Assembly: GCF_009650995.1 (NCBI RefSeq)
Contig: NZ_WHVV01000012.1
Span: 38,495-102,494 of the forward strand
Length of the DNA stretch: 64,000 bases
Reading direction: 5' to 3'
Source of the DNA: Sporosarcina cascadiensis
Lineage (GTDB): Bacteria; Bacillota; Bacilli; Bacillales_A; Planococcaceae
Positions 35,142 through 44,244 of the stretch are shown here, piece after piece. The position numbers and the translations under genes were made by a program. Below the pieces are notes generated by a model, which was given only the letters and a program-made list of their open reading frames with translations, was not told the origin of the DNA and made no database searches. How positions within the stretch are numbered: position 1 is the stretch's first letter; each line of letters starts with the position of its first letter.

Positions 35142-35879
35142 ATGGCAAATGAACTTCAACAGGCGATCCAGCTTTTGAAACAGAAACAATGGGTGGATTT
35201 GACACATACATTTGGCCCGGAGTCACCACATTTTTCTGCCTTTGATGCAGCGGAATTTACAACGTTATTTAATCATGACGATGGATTCTTCGCACAGAGC
35301 TTTAAATTCGCAGGTCAGTATGGGACACATATAGATGCACCCATCCATTTTGTGCGGGACACACGTTTTCTGGATGAACTCGAACTGAAAGAATTAGTAT
35401 TGCCGCTGGTCGTCATGGATTTCTCGAAAGAAGCGGAGAATGATCATGATTTCACAGTGAACATCGAGCATATCAAATTATTTGAGGAGCGGCACGGACA
35501 TATAGAGGCAGATACATTCGTCGCTTTGCGCACTGATTGGAGCAAACGCTGGCCGGATAATGAAAAGTTTTGCAATAAAGATGCAGAAGGAAATAACCGG
35601 ATACCCGGCTGGGGCTTGGAAGCACTGGAATTCCTATTTAATGAACGTAAAATCCGGGCAGTCGGACATGAAACATTCGATACGGATTCTGCTGCAGATT
35701 TTCAAAAACACCAGGCACTTCGCGGAGAATACTATGTACTGGAGCAAGATACATACCAGGTCGAATTAATGACGAATTTAGATCAGCTGCCTGCTAAAGG
35801 AGCAGTCATCTTTAACATTATGCCGAAGCCTGAAAAAGCGTCTGGCTTTCCGGTACGGTCATTCGCGATCTTACCGTAA
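35142..35879 (+). CDS. Cyclase-family metal-dependent amidohydrolase (kynurenine formamidase-like)
   Basis: A 245-residue protein of the cyclase family that includes bacterial kynurenine formamidase KynB and isatin hydrolase. The family metal-binding motif is clear in GQYGTHIDAPIHF (HxDxPxH type), and the DLTHTFGPESPHF start is typical. It is about 35 residues longer than KynB. It would hydrolyse a cyclic or acyclic amide. Given an anthranilate pathway 15 kb away, N-formylkynurenine, N-formylanthranilate or isatin are candidate substrates, but nothing nearby ties it to that pathway. AGGAGG lies 9 bases before the ATG. Confidence 0.82.
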   Translation: MANELQQAIQLLKQKQWVDLTHTFGPESPHFSAFDAAEFTTLFNHDDGFFAQSFKFAGQYGTHIDAPIHFVRDTRFLDELELKELVLPLVVMDFSKEAENDHDFTVNIEHIKLFEERHGHIEADTFVALRTDWSKRWPDNEKFCNKDAEGNNRIPGWGLEALEFLFNERKIRAVGHETFDTDSAADFQKHQALRGEYYVLEQDTYQVELMTNLDQLPAKGAVIFNIMPKPEKASGFPVRSFAILP

Positions 35880-35899
35880 AGGGAAAAGGAGGATGCGGT

Positions 35900-36457
35900 A
35901 TGTTCACACATCAAGTAACAGAAGAGATTTCATTGAAGTTATTAGTGCATAAAGATGCTGAAGAATTATTTGCACTGGTAAACGCGTCGAGAGAAAACTT
36001 GCGGGAATGGCTGCCGTGGGTGGACTCCATGACTGATTCAGAACAGTATGGCCCGATTATTGAAGCCTGGCTTCAGCAATTTGCCGAAGAGGATGGTTTT
36101 CAGGCGGGTATTTTATATAATGGAAAACTTGCAGGAATGGCTGGTTTCCATTCAGTGAATTATGCGAACCGGCAGACGAGTATCGGGTACTGGCTTGCAG
36201 AAACATATCAAGGCAAAGGGATCATGACTGCAGTCGTCAGGGCACTATTGGATTATGCATTCGAAGAATACGATTGTCACCGTGTAGAAATCAAGTGCGG
36301 CACAGACAATGAAAAGAGCAGAGCGATTCCAGAGAGACTGGGATTCATGGAAGAAGGAGTCATTCGTGACGGTGAATTTCTCTATGATCACTTTCATGAT
36401 CTGATCCTCTACAGCATGCTTGCAGAGGATTGGCAGCAACGTAAAACAGCAGAATAG
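35900..36457 (+). CDS. GNAT acetyltransferase, RimL/RimJ type
   Basis: A 185-residue GNAT N-acetyltransferase. The acetyl-CoA-binding segment is IGYWLAETYQGKGIMTAVVRALLDYAF and the C-terminal RLGFMEEGVIRDGEFLYDHFHDLILYSML matches the ribosomal-protein-serine acetyltransferase (YdaF) group. The substrate is likely a protein N-terminus or small molecule. AAAGGAGG lies 8 bases before the ATG. It is probably co-transcribed with the cyclase-family gene 20 bases upstream. Confidence 0.87.
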   Translation: MFTHQVTEEISLKLLVHKDAEELFALVNASRENLREWLPWVDSMTDSEQYGPIIEAWLQQFAEEDGFQAGILYNGKLAGMAGFHSVNYANRQTSIGYWLAETYQGKGIMTAVVRALLDYAFEEYDCHRVEIKCGTDNEKSRAIPERLGFMEEGVIRDGEFLYDHFHDLILYSMLAEDWQQRKTAE

Positions 36458-36474
36458 ATAGGAAGTAATTATTG

Positions 36475-36504
36475 CGGTATCCTGTAACTAAGGATACCGT
36501 TTTT
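36475..36504 (+). terminator. Terminator after GNAT gene
   Basis: CGGTATCCT / AGGATACCG, a 9-bp stem with a seven-base loop and five T. Confidence 0.85.
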
Positions 36505-36554
36505 GCATGTTAAATTAGGCTGCAGCGAAACGTTTTGGATGGGAGTGCAGGAGT

Positions 36555-37220
36555 ATGCTTACTGCTCAAGAAATCGAGAAAGAATTGACAGCAAAACATC
36601 GCCTGGAAACCGCAACATTTGGAATGGGCTGCTTTTGGGGCCCTGAGTCCTTGTTTGGCAGTTTACCGGGTGTTTTCCGGACAAGAACCGGTTATACAGG
36701 AGGTACAACCCCGTCTCCAACATACCGGACGTTAGGTGATCATACCGAAACAGTGGAAATTGATTTTGATCCGGATATCATTTCATTTGAAGAAGTACTG
36801 ATGTATTTTTGGCGCCATCATTATCCGAACCGGGACGAATATAAAGGACGTCAATATTTATCTTCATTGCGCTACCATAATGAGCAGCAGCTGGAAGTCA
36901 TTGATCAGGTGAAGAAAGTCATGGAGGCAAAGCTTGGGGACCCGATTGAAACTGAAGTTACGAAGCTGGACCGGTTTTATTTAGCGGAAGAGCGTCATCA
37001 GAAATATTATCTGAAGCGCTATCCGGGCGTGCTCGATCAATTGGCTGAAATATATCCGGCAGCTTCCCGATTAACTGATTCAATATTCGCTGCAAGACTG
37101 AATGGATTTGTCAAAGGGTATGGCACGAAAGAACAGATAATGAACGAAATAAAACAGTGGAAAATCACTGAAGAATCGCGTGGACATTTGATTCGGCAGT
37201 TTCTTCAGCTGAAGTGGTAA
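36555..37220 (+). CDS. msrA: Peptide-methionine (S)-S-oxide reductase MsrA
   Basis: A 221-residue MsrA-like protein. The catalytic motif GCFWGPE has its Cys at residue 26. TGYTGGTTPSPTYRTLGDHTETVEIDFDP follows the MsrA pattern, though with Thr in place of the usual CYEXVC stretch (YRTLGDHTE), so it belongs to a variant subgroup. It repairs oxidised methionine using thioredoxin or another thiol. The C-terminus is about 40 residues longer than in standard MsrA (about 177) and has no second Cys for recycling that I can see. Confidence 0.85.
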   Translation: MLTAQEIEKELTAKHRLETATFGMGCFWGPESLFGSLPGVFRTRTGYTGGTTPSPTYRTLGDHTETVEIDFDPDIISFEEVLMYFWRHHYPNRDEYKGRQYLSSLRYHNEQQLEVIDQVKKVMEAKLGDPIETEVTKLDRFYLAEERHQKYYLKRYPGVLDQLAEIYPAASRLTDSIFAARLNGFVKGYGTKEQIMNEIKQWKITEESRGHLIRQFLQLKW

Positions 37221-37317
37221 GATAAGTTTGAATTTGCACTTTTTCTTCTTGTAACTTCCCGAACTGCTTGCTATGATGTTCAAATATCAACCTAGATTGG
37301 ACGTAGGAGAGAGTATT

Positions 37318-38490
37318 ATGAAAAAGGAATCTATCACGCTGGGACTGCTGCTGACGAATTTACTGATCGCGTTTTTAGGGATCGGTCTGGTAATTCCAGT
37401 AATGCCTACGCTAATGAATGAATTGCATATATCAGGTAAGGTAGTCGGATATATGGTCGCGATTTTTGCGATGGCTCAGCTGCTTGTCTCACCTGTTTCA
37501 GGGCGCTGGGTCGATACAGTCGGACGGAAAAAGATGATTGTCATCGGCTTGATAATTTTTAGTGCATCAGAGTTTTTGTTTGGAATTGGACAGACGCTGC
37601 CTGTGTTGTTCGTGTCGCGAATTCTGGGAGGCATCAGTGCTGCTTTTATCATGCCCGCAGTCACGGCTTTCATTGCCGACATCACGACAATGGAGACGCG
37701 GTCGAAGGCGCTTGGTTTTATGTCGGCAGCCATTTCTACCGGGTTTATTATCGGACCGGGTATCGGAGGGTTTCTAGCAGACTTTGGCACCAGGGTGCCA
37801 TTCTTTTTCGCAGGAGGACTTGCACTGTTCGCTGCAATTTTTTCGCTGCTGATGCTGCGGGAGCCTGCACGGTATCAAGAGGCTGTAGCGGAGGATGAAG
37901 AGAAGCCGGGGATCAAGCGGATATTTGCACGCCGTTATTTTATTGTATTCGTCATCATATTAATCCTGTCTTTTGGTCTGGCTTCATTCGAATCAATCTT
38001 CAGCTTGTTTGTAGATCATAAATTCGGTTTCACGCCTAAAGATATAGCGATTATAATTACAGGCGGCGGGCTCGTGGGGGCACTTGCACAAGTTTTGCTG
38101 TTTGATAAACTGGCGAGAATGATAGGAGAGAAACGACTGATCTTCTTCTGTCTCGTTTTTTCAGCAGCCTTGGTTTTTATCACAACCTTTGTGCAAAGTT
38201 ATTTTGCAGTTCTCGCCGTGACAATCATTATCTTTGTAGGTTTTGATTTGATTCGCCCTGCTGCTACTTCCTACTTATCGAAAATTGCAGGAAATGAACA
38301 AGGATTTGTCGGCGGGATGAATTCCATGTTCACCAGCATCGGTAATGTGTTCGGACCGGTGATTGGCGGAGCGCTGTTTGACGTCGATGTCGACTATCCG
38401 TTTTATTTCGGGGCATTTGTCCTGCTGATCGGTGTCGGATTGAATTATTTATGGATTAAACGGACACCTGCCTACAACCCGAATATTTAA
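37318..38490 (+). CDS. MFS multidrug efflux transporter
   Basis: A 390-residue major facilitator protein with 12 helices, of the Bmr/NorA/TetA (DHA1) type. Motif A is SGRWVDTVGRKKMIVIG between helices 2 and 3, and motif C (the antiporter motif) is AISTGFIIGPGIGGFLAD in helix 5. It likely exports toxic compounds in exchange for protons. The ATG at 37318 has TAGGAGAG 7 bases upstream; the in-frame ATG at 37273 would add 15 polar residues without a site. Confidence 0.87.
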   Translation: MKKESITLGLLLTNLLIAFLGIGLVIPVMPTLMNELHISGKVVGYMVAIFAMAQLLVSPVSGRWVDTVGRKKMIVIGLIIFSASEFLFGIGQTLPVLFVSRILGGISAAFIMPAVTAFIADITTMETRSKALGFMSAAISTGFIIGPGIGGFLADFGTRVPFFFAGGLALFAAIFSLLMLREPARYQEAVAEDEEKPGIKRIFARRYFIVFVIILILSFGLASFESIFSLFVDHKFGFTPKDIAIIITGGGLVGALAQVLLFDKLARMIGEKRLIFFCLVFSAALVFITTFVQSYFAVLAVTIIIFVGFDLIRPAATSYLSKIAGNEQGFVGGMNSMFTSIGNVFGPVIGGALFDVDVDYPFYFGAFVLLIGVGLNYLWIKRTPAYNPNI

Positions 38491-38514
38491 GAGACAACTC
38501 AGGAGTGATGATAA

Positions 38515-39102
38515 GTGACGACAATTGGATTCATACGGCATGGACAGACAGCTTGGAATAAGGAAGGAAGGGTGCAGGGAAGCTCAAACGTTCCATTAAA
38601 TGAGGAAGGTATAGAGTCGGCAGAAAAACTGGCGAATCGTCTGGCTGATCAACAGTGGGATATGATTTTCACAAGCCCGATGAACCGTGCAAAGCATACA
38701 GCGGAACTGATCGCCTCTCGAATGCCGGATGTGTCAGTCGAAGAAGATAGCCGCGTGCGGGAAAGAAGCAGCGGGCTCATTGAAGGAACCACAGAACAAG
38801 AACGTGTGCAGAAATGGGGACCCGGCTGGCGTGGGCTTGATATGCAGTTTGAATCCGCGGATAGTGTGGTTGCCAGAGGGCTGGCGTTTGTAGAAGAGCA
38901 GATCCGTATCAATCCGGGAAAACGGATTCTCGTGGTTAGCCATGGCAGTTTTATTAAGCGGATGATTGCGGTGTTATTGGAAGATGAACAATATGCAGTG
39001 ACGATTGAAAATACATCGCTGACTGTAATAGAAGTGGAAAATAAAACATGTACGCTGCTGAATTGTACAGCGCATTTAACGGGAGGAGCTAATGGAGATT
39101 GA
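38515..39102 (+). CDS. Histidine phosphatase family protein
   Basis: A 195-residue phosphoglycerate-mutase-like phosphatase. The catalytic motif IRHGQTAWN is at residues 6-14 with the phospho-accepting His8; the Arg of TSPMNRAKHTAE and the second His in VVSHGSF complete the site. The substrate is unknown; it may be a general sugar-phosphate phosphatase. The GTG start has AGGAG 9 bases before. It overlaps the next gene by 11 bases. Confidence 0.88.
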   Translation: MTTIGFIRHGQTAWNKEGRVQGSSNVPLNEEGIESAEKLANRLADQQWDMIFTSPMNRAKHTAELIASRMPDVSVEEDSRVRERSSGLIEGTTEQERVQKWGPGWRGLDMQFESADSVVARGLAFVEEQIRINPGKRILVVSHGSFIKRMIAVLLEDEQYAVTIENTSLTVIEVENKTCTLLNCTAHLTGGANGD

Positions 39103-39607
39103 GTATGAATTGACGGAAGAAGATGTAGTTGCTTTTAATTTATATCATGTGAAAAATACCAAAGTCGGAAAAAATTCATTGCAGTGGCAGCGGTATATTT
39201 CCCCCTTGATCTTTTTATTGTTTGCTTATTTCCTGTCGTTATTTACAGATATGGCAAAGGGGCCGTTGTTTGCAACGTTTGCAGTGACAGCAATTGCATG
39301 GGTAATTTTATATCCGAAGTATTTCTACTTCCATATAACAAGGCAGGTAAGAAAGATGCTGAAGGAAGGGAAGAACGACGGATTAGTTGGTGAGCACAAG
39401 ATGAAGCTGAATAAAGCGGGAGTAAGAGACACCACGTCCGTTGGTGAAACGAACATTCAATGGCCTGGTGTAAAGCGATTAATTGAAGACGCTGATTACA
39501 TTTATATGTACACGAGTACTGTCAGTGCCTATATTTTACCTAAACGTGACCTGTATTCTGTTGAAGGTTTGAAATCATACATAGAGAAACGTTTGGAGAA
39601 AAACTGA
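39092..39607 (+). CDS. YcxB-family membrane protein
   Basis: A 171-residue protein with two central membrane helices (about residues 35-75). The C-terminal part has the YcxB-like pattern (GLVGEHKMKLNKAGVRDTTSVGETNIQWPGVKRLIED..YIYMYTS..AYILPKRDL). Function is unknown. GGGAGGAG precedes the ATG, within the phosphatase gene, suggesting coupled translation. Confidence 0.8.
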   Translation: MEIEYELTEEDVVAFNLYHVKNTKVGKNSLQWQRYISPLIFLLFAYFLSLFTDMAKGPLFATFAVTAIAWVILYPKYFYFHITRQVRKMLKEGKNDGLVGEHKMKLNKAGVRDTTSVGETNIQWPGVKRLIEDADYIYMYTSTVSAYILPKRDLYSVEGLKSYIEKRLEKN

Positions 39608-39803
39608 TTATTTCCCCAAACGGCGATATTTTAAGAATGAAATACTGCAATGATTCTTGCAAATAAACAATTTTGCAGTTGAAACGGCGGTCTTCTTGAT
39701 TGCGTTGCTTTAACGTCTTGAAAACATTCCGTAACAAGCACTCAATGAGTCGTGTATTTGTCTTATTGAGTCTGGAAAAACACATGATTCGTCAGGATAC
39801 CAT

Positions 39804-40001
39804 TTATCGTTTGTTTATGTCTGGTTTCATTTCACGTAAGCCGATCCTCATTGCGGCAATTGCGCTGGTGACATTTAAAATTACTGCAATCCCTAAAAAC
39901 AGCCACTTCACTATATCAGGAAGGTCCAGCATGATTGCTAGAATCAAAAATGTAAAACCGACTGCCAGCATGACTAAATAGATAGCTAATTTCTTCGGCA
40001 A
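39804..40001 (-). CDS. Small two-helix membrane protein
   Basis: A 65-residue protein starting at a TTG with GAGGTGGAG 6-7 bases upstream. It has two hydrophobic segments separated by a short turn (LDLPDIVKW) and a short basic tail. The frame is open further upstream, but without a ribosome site. No family recognised with certainty. Confidence 0.55.
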   Translation of the reverse strand: MPKKLAIYLVMLAVGFTFLILAIMLDLPDIVKWLFLGIAVILNVTSAIAAMRIGLREMKPDINKR

Positions 40002-40130
40002 TGCGACTCCACCTCTCTTATTTTGTCCCCTTATTGTAGCATGAAAAACTAAATGATTTTTCATGAGCAAGGTTTTAATATTCTTACTTAGGGAATAATA
40101 CACACAAAATAACAGACAGGAGTGCAACTA

Positions 40131-40286
40131 ATGACAAAAAGCTATGCGGACCAATCAGGAAATCAAAATGAGAAGGATAAAATGCCGTCTGAAGTAGCAA
40201 ATGATGCGGCAAGAGAAGCAGAAAAACAAGTAGATGAGATAAAGAAAGAAGCCAGGGAAGAAGTAAAGAAGCAAAATAAGGAATAA
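40131..40286 (+). CDS. Small charged 51-residue protein
   Basis: An ATG with AGGAG 10 bases upstream opens 51 codons. The protein is hydrophilic, rich in Glu and Lys, with a predicted long helix from about residue 20 to 49 (AAREAEKQVDEIKKEAREEV). It is followed directly by a strong terminator, which supports it as a real gene. It is divergent from the small membrane protein gene. No family recognised. Confidence 0.6.
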   Translation: MTKSYADQSGNQNEKDKMPSEVANDAAREAEKQVDEIKKEAREEVKKQNKE

Positions 40287-40290
40287 AGAC

Positions 40291-40328
40291 AAAAAGCGAT
40301 TATTTCCCCGGAAATAATCGCTTTTTTT
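40291..40328. terminator. Bidirectional terminator between convergent genes
   Basis: AAAGCGATTATTTCC / GGAAATAATCGCTTT, a 15-bp perfect stem with a two-base loop, A tract before and T tract after. Confidence 0.9.
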
Positions 40329-40335
40329 ACATTGC

Positions 40336-41085
40336 TTATTCATTGAATAAATGATGCAGCATCCGGTCTTTATCATCAAAAAATTGTTTCATGATTTGAT
40401 AATGACTCGTTTCTTCCAAGGTGGTGATTTGCGCACCTGCCTCCGTAAATTCAACAATTTTTGCTTCTGGATAAGCCAATAAAATCGGCGAATGTGTAGC
40501 GATAATGAATTGCGAGCCTTCACCTGCCAGATCATGAATACGGCTCAGCATGGCAAGCTGGCGCATTGGCGAGAGCGCAGCCTCGGGCTCATCCAATAAG
40601 TAGACTCCGTTCCCTCTGAACCGGTGAACGAAAGTTGCCCAAAAAGATTCCCCATGGGATTGTTCATGCAAAGATACGCCGCCGAAGCCGTCAATAATTC
40701 GCGGACTTGGTCCGGGCGCACTGTCCAGCTCCTCGATTGTTGTCGCCAGGTTATAGAAAGTCTCGGCACGCAAGAAAAATCCGTCAGTCGGCCTGCTCAC
40801 ACCTTTGATCATCGTAATATATTCTTCGAGTACAGAATGCGAATCATAGGTGGAAAAATTAAAGTTCAAAGAACCGCCTTCCGGATTAAATCCGGCAGCG
40901 ACGGCCGCACCCTCCAGCAGTGTTGACTTCCCCATACCGTTTTCACCGACAAAGAACGTCACTTTCGGATGGAAATCCAACTCATCCAGTGTCCGTATGC
41001 TGGGCAAGTCAAACGGGTACACATCAAATGAAGGAACGGCCGCACGTTTTAAGCGCAGACCTTTTAAAAACTGTTTATTCAGCAC
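40336..41085 (-). CDS. AAA-family ATPase, SMC/RecF-like
   Basis: A 249-residue single-domain ATPase of the ABC/SMC-like AAA_15/AAA_21 group. The Walker A is FFVGENGMGKSTLLE at about residues 46-60, the signature-like region SHGESF, and the Walker B is VYLLDEPEAALSPMRQ with the catalytic Glu. The D-loop and switch His are in IIATHSPILL. It has no long coiled coil or nuclease domain, unlike OLD or RecF proteins. The role is unknown. The GTG at 41085 has AAGGAG 8 bases before it. Confidence 0.82.
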   Translation of the reverse strand: MLNKQFLKGLRLKRAAVPSFDVYPFDLPSIRTLDELDFHPKVTFFVGENGMGKSTLLEGAAVAAGFNPEGGSLNFNFSTYDSHSVLEEYITMIKGVSRPTDGFFLRAETFYNLATTIEELDSAPGPSPRIIDGFGGVSLHEQSHGESFWATFVHRFRGNGVYLLDEPEAALSPMRQLAMLSRIHDLAGEGSQFIIATHSPILLAYPEAKIVEFTEAGAQITTLEETSHYQIMKQFFDDKDRMLHHLFNE

Positions 41086-41193
41086 GCATTTCACTCCTTT
41101 TGAAGATTCGGTTTCAGCTGATAAGCAACTTCACAGCACATTGTCCCGTAAATTGTTAGACTAATTGTAACATGTGAAAGGGAGCGGGTTGAA

Positions 41194-41904
41194 ATGGAAG
41201 AAAATAATTATTTATTAGCAGGAAAGACTGCAATTGTAACGGGGGCGAGCAGCGGAATTGGAGCTGCCATCGCAAAAGAATTGGCGAGTGAAGGAGCAAA
41301 TGTTGTCTTAGCAGCCCGCCGTGCAGAAAAGCTCGAGGAAGTTATGCAGGCAATCAAAAGCAACGGTAACGGAAAAGCACTTGCTGCAGTAACCGATGTT
41401 GCCTGTGAAGCTGAAGTGAGATCATTAGTGAACCGTGCTGAAGAGGAATTCGGTGCAGTTGATATATACGTCAATAATGCAGGTCAGATGCTGTCAGCTT
41501 CTGTACGCGACAGAGAAGTGGAACAGTGGGAGCGCATGATAGACGTTAATATTAAAGGAGTGCTGTACGGAATAGACGCTGTACTTCCGGGCATGACAGA
41601 ACGTGCTAGCGGTCATATTATTAATATTGCCTCTGTGTCCGGGTTTGAAGCGACGAAGAAGAGTACAGTCTACAGTGCCACTAAATTTGCTGTACGTGCT
41701 ATTTCGACTGGATTGGAAAAAGAACTTGCTCGGACGGGCGTGCGTGTCACAAATATCTCACCGGGAATGGTGGATACCCGTTTAAGTTCAGGCGTTTCAG
41801 ACAGAAAGAAATTGGAAGCGGAAGATATTGCCAAAGCGGTCGTATACGCAGTGACACAGCCCGACTATGTGAATGTAAATGAAATTACTGTGAGGCCTGT
41901 TTAA
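41194..41904 (+). CDS. SDR-family oxidoreductase
   Basis: A 236-residue classical short-chain dehydrogenase/reductase. The nucleotide-binding TGASSGIGAAIA is at about residues 17-28, NNAG follows the fourth strand, and the active site is Ser (IASVSG), Tyr and Lys (YSATK). An Arg-rich loop after the second strand (AARRAEKL) suggests preference for NADP(H). The substrate is unknown; it resembles the YdfG/serine dehydrogenase-like group. It is followed 17 bases on by a HAD phosphatase gene. Confidence 0.88.
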   Translation: MEENNYLLAGKTAIVTGASSGIGAAIAKELASEGANVVLAARRAEKLEEVMQAIKSNGNGKALAAVTDVACEAEVRSLVNRAEEEFGAVDIYVNNAGQMLSASVRDREVEQWERMIDVNIKGVLYGIDAVLPGMTERASGHIINIASVSGFEATKKSTVYSATKFAVRAISTGLEKELARTGVRVTNISPGMVDTRLSSGVSDRKKLEAEDIAKAVVYAVTQPDYVNVNEITVRPV

Positions 41905-41921
41905 GGAAGGAGATCTGTTCA

Positions 41922-42734
41922 TTGGAAAAGAAAATTGTGTTCTTTGATTTGGATGGTACATTATTTACTCGCGACAAAAAAGTATTGGAGTCAACGAAGC
42001 ATGCCTTAAAAGCATTGCAGAATAAAGGAGTTTACACGGCCATTTGCACAGGGCGTGCGCCGCTGATGTTTGAACGGCTGCTGGATGAACTGTCATTTGA
42101 TTCATATGTGTCGATGAACGGACAGCATGTAGTCTGTGAAGGAAATGAAATCTTCTCAAATCCTATGAAACAGGAAGATATGGTGAAACTGACGGAAATG
42201 GCGAATGAAAAAGGCCATGGACTGACGTATTCCACGTTCGATACATTCGTTTCCAATGCATCAGAGCATCCTTTAATTACGGATAGTACAGCTCGGTTAA
42301 AGATCCCTTATCCACCGGTCGACAGCAAAATCTTTATTGATTCGGATGTCAATCAAGTACAACTTTATTGTCCGGAAGAAGAAACGGAAGAGTATATCAA
42401 GCTGTTTGGTGACCATACGTTTATCAGATGGGATAAAACGTCAGTGGATATGTTGCCGGCGGGCGCTTCAAAAGCGATCGGTATTCAAAAGATGCTGGAA
42501 CATTTGGATATCCCGGTCGAAAACAGCTATGCATTCGGAGACGGACTGAATGATTTGCAGATGATCGAGACTGTTGGCACGGGGATTGCGATGGATAACG
42601 CTATTTCTGAGTTAAAGGAAGTCGCTGATCTGATCACTGATTCCTGTGATGATGATGGGATCTTAAAAGGGTTAATGAAAGTTGGTCTGCTGGAAGAGGA
42701 TGAAGTGCCTTCACTTCAAAGAAGCAAGAAATAA
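41922..42734 (+). CDS. HAD-superfamily hydrolase, Cof type
   Basis: A 270-residue phosphatase. Motif I is FFDLDGTLFT with the nucleophile Asp, followed by TGRAP and a cap domain of the C2B type. KASKAIGIQ-like motif III appears as PAGASKAIGIQKML, and motif IV is GDGLNDLQMIE. It probably dephosphorylates sugar phosphates or flavin precursors; specificity is unknown. TTG start with GGAAGGAGATC upstream. Confidence 0.88.
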   Translation: MEKKIVFFDLDGTLFTRDKKVLESTKHALKALQNKGVYTAICTGRAPLMFERLLDELSFDSYVSMNGQHVVCEGNEIFSNPMKQEDMVKLTEMANEKGHGLTYSTFDTFVSNASEHPLITDSTARLKIPYPPVDSKIFIDSDVNQVQLYCPEEETEEYIKLFGDHTFIRWDKTSVDMLPAGASKAIGIQKMLEHLDIPVENSYAFGDGLNDLQMIETVGTGIAMDNAISELKEVADLITDSCDDDGILKGLMKVGLLEEDEVPSLQRSKK

Positions 42735-42886
42735 GTAACATACTTCATTAAAATCTGCAAATCTCATTCTTGACAATTATGTGAACACCCTGTATGTTTA
42801 GTTGATATACAAATTCAAGAGATATTCAATTACTCAATCTACATATGGCGGTAGGTTGGCATACAACCAGGGAGGCTCCATTTAGA

Positions 42887-43423
42887 ATGAAACGTGAAAA
42901 GCAATGCCGGGAATCAAGAGTTGTGAGAACGAGCAGGATTTTCCCCAATGACGTCAACAATCATAATACGTTGTTCGGCGGGCGTTTAATGAGCGATATA
43001 GACCAGATCGCATCTATTTCTGCGGCGCGTCACAGCCGGGCTGATTGTGTTACAGCTTCAATGGATTCTGTAGATTTTCTGCATCCGATCCGTCCTTCTG
43101 ATTCTGTTTGCTTTGAATCCTACGTAACGTGGACCGGGAAATCTTCAATGGAGATTTTTGTGAAGGTTATTGCAGAAGACTTGGCGACGGGTGATTGTAA
43201 AATCGCAGCCACCTCTTTGCTGACTTTTGTTGCGCTGGACGAGAATAAGAAGCCGCTGGCTGTTCCGCAAGTCATTCCAGTGACGGAAGAAGAAAAGTAC
43301 TTGCACGAAACTGCTCCGCAGCGCGCTGAAATCCGTAAGATGAGAAAACAGCAAAGTAAAGACTTGGCCACCGTTTTGACGAATAATTATCCATGGCATG
43401 AACCTGTACAGGTGAATGCATAA
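42887..43423 (+). CDS. Acyl-CoA thioesterase, YkhA type
   Basis: A 178-residue hotdog-fold thioesterase with the signature FPNDVNNHNTLFGGRLMSDID, the N..NTLFGG motif holding the catalytic residues, and the conserved FLHPIRPSDSVCFESYV strand. It hydrolyses acyl-CoA, probably of medium or long chains. The ATG at 42887 has GGGAGG 11 bases upstream; the in-frame ATG at 42845 has none. Confidence 0.87.
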   Translation: MKREKQCRESRVVRTSRIFPNDVNNHNTLFGGRLMSDIDQIASISAARHSRADCVTASMDSVDFLHPIRPSDSVCFESYVTWTGKSSMEIFVKVIAEDLATGDCKIAATSLLTFVALDENKKPLAVPQVIPVTEEEKYLHETAPQRAEIRKMRKQQSKDLATVLTNNYPWHEPVQVNA

Positions 43424-43464
43424 AAATCCCAGTCAACAGTAAAATAGTTGACTGGGATTTTTTT
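43423..43464. terminator. Terminator after thioesterase gene
   Basis: A 15-bp stem AAAATCCCAGTCAAC / GTTGACTGGGATTTT with a nine-base loop and T tract. Between convergent genes, so probably active both ways. Confidence 0.88.
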
Positions 43465-43553
43465 ATTCAACGTGTATAAAAAGTTAAGCGATTGTACATA
43501 CTGAAGATAGATAGGATGTTCTCTGTTTCTTTTTGGAGGATACCTATCTTTTT

Positions 43554-44165
43554 TCATTCTACAATAGTAAGAGTGAATTCCAGGTCAGCTTTTAAATGTT
43601 CTTCCATTAACTTACTTGCTAATTCAGGTTGTCGCTGTTCAATTGCATCGCAAATTTTGATATGTTCTTCAATCAATAAGGGACGCTCATGAATGACAAC
43701 AGTTTTACTGAATAGATAAATGATTGCCTGCATTTTATCGACGGTATCTATCATGATGGGATTTCGACATTCTTGAACGATGAGATCGTGAAACTCTTTA
43801 TTCGCCTTCACGGTACCATCCGTCTCACTCGTCTGTGCAAGTTGAATGGAACTTCGCAAGTTCGCAATACGTTCTCCGGTCATATAGGAAGCCGCCATTT
43901 TTGCTGCATAACTTTCAATCAGGGTGCGCATCTGAAACATATGGCGCAAGTCTTTTTCACTTGGTTTAATTACTTTCTTGCGTTTTATTAAACCCTCCTG
44001 TTCCAAACGGCGGATCGCTTCACGAACAGGGGTGCGGCTTACGCCGATCTCTTCAGCCAGCTGCACTTCTACTAATTTCATCCCTCCAGGGTACATACCA
44101 GTAATAATTTTCTCCCGTATTGTTTCGTAAGCTATTAGTTGTGCACTGCGTGAAGTTATTTCCAT
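43554..44165 (-). CDS. GntR-family (FCD type) transcriptional regulator
   Basis: A 203-residue repressor with an N-terminal winged HTH (residues 10-70: LVEVQLAEEIGVSRTPVREAIRRLEQEGL) and an all-helical FCD ligand domain with likely metal-binding His residues. It is divergent from an operon for sugar-acid use and is its probable repressor, with the sugar acid or a derivative as effector. The ATG at 44165 has GGAGGAGA 7 bases upstream. Confidence 0.9.
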   Translation of the reverse strand: MEITSRSAQLIAYETIREKIITGMYPGGMKLVEVQLAEEIGVSRTPVREAIRRLEQEGLIKRKKVIKPSEKDLRHMFQMRTLIESYAAKMAASYMTGERIANLRSSIQLAQTSETDGTVKANKEFHDLIVQECRNPIMIDTVDKMQAIIYLFSKTVVIHERPLLIEEHIKICDAIEQRQPELASKLMEEHLKADLEFTLTIVE

Positions 44166-44244
44166 TGCCTGTCTCCTCCGTTTCTTATAAACAGTATACA
44201 AGAGAATACCTCCAATTGTGTAATCGTATTCATTAATCGGGTAA

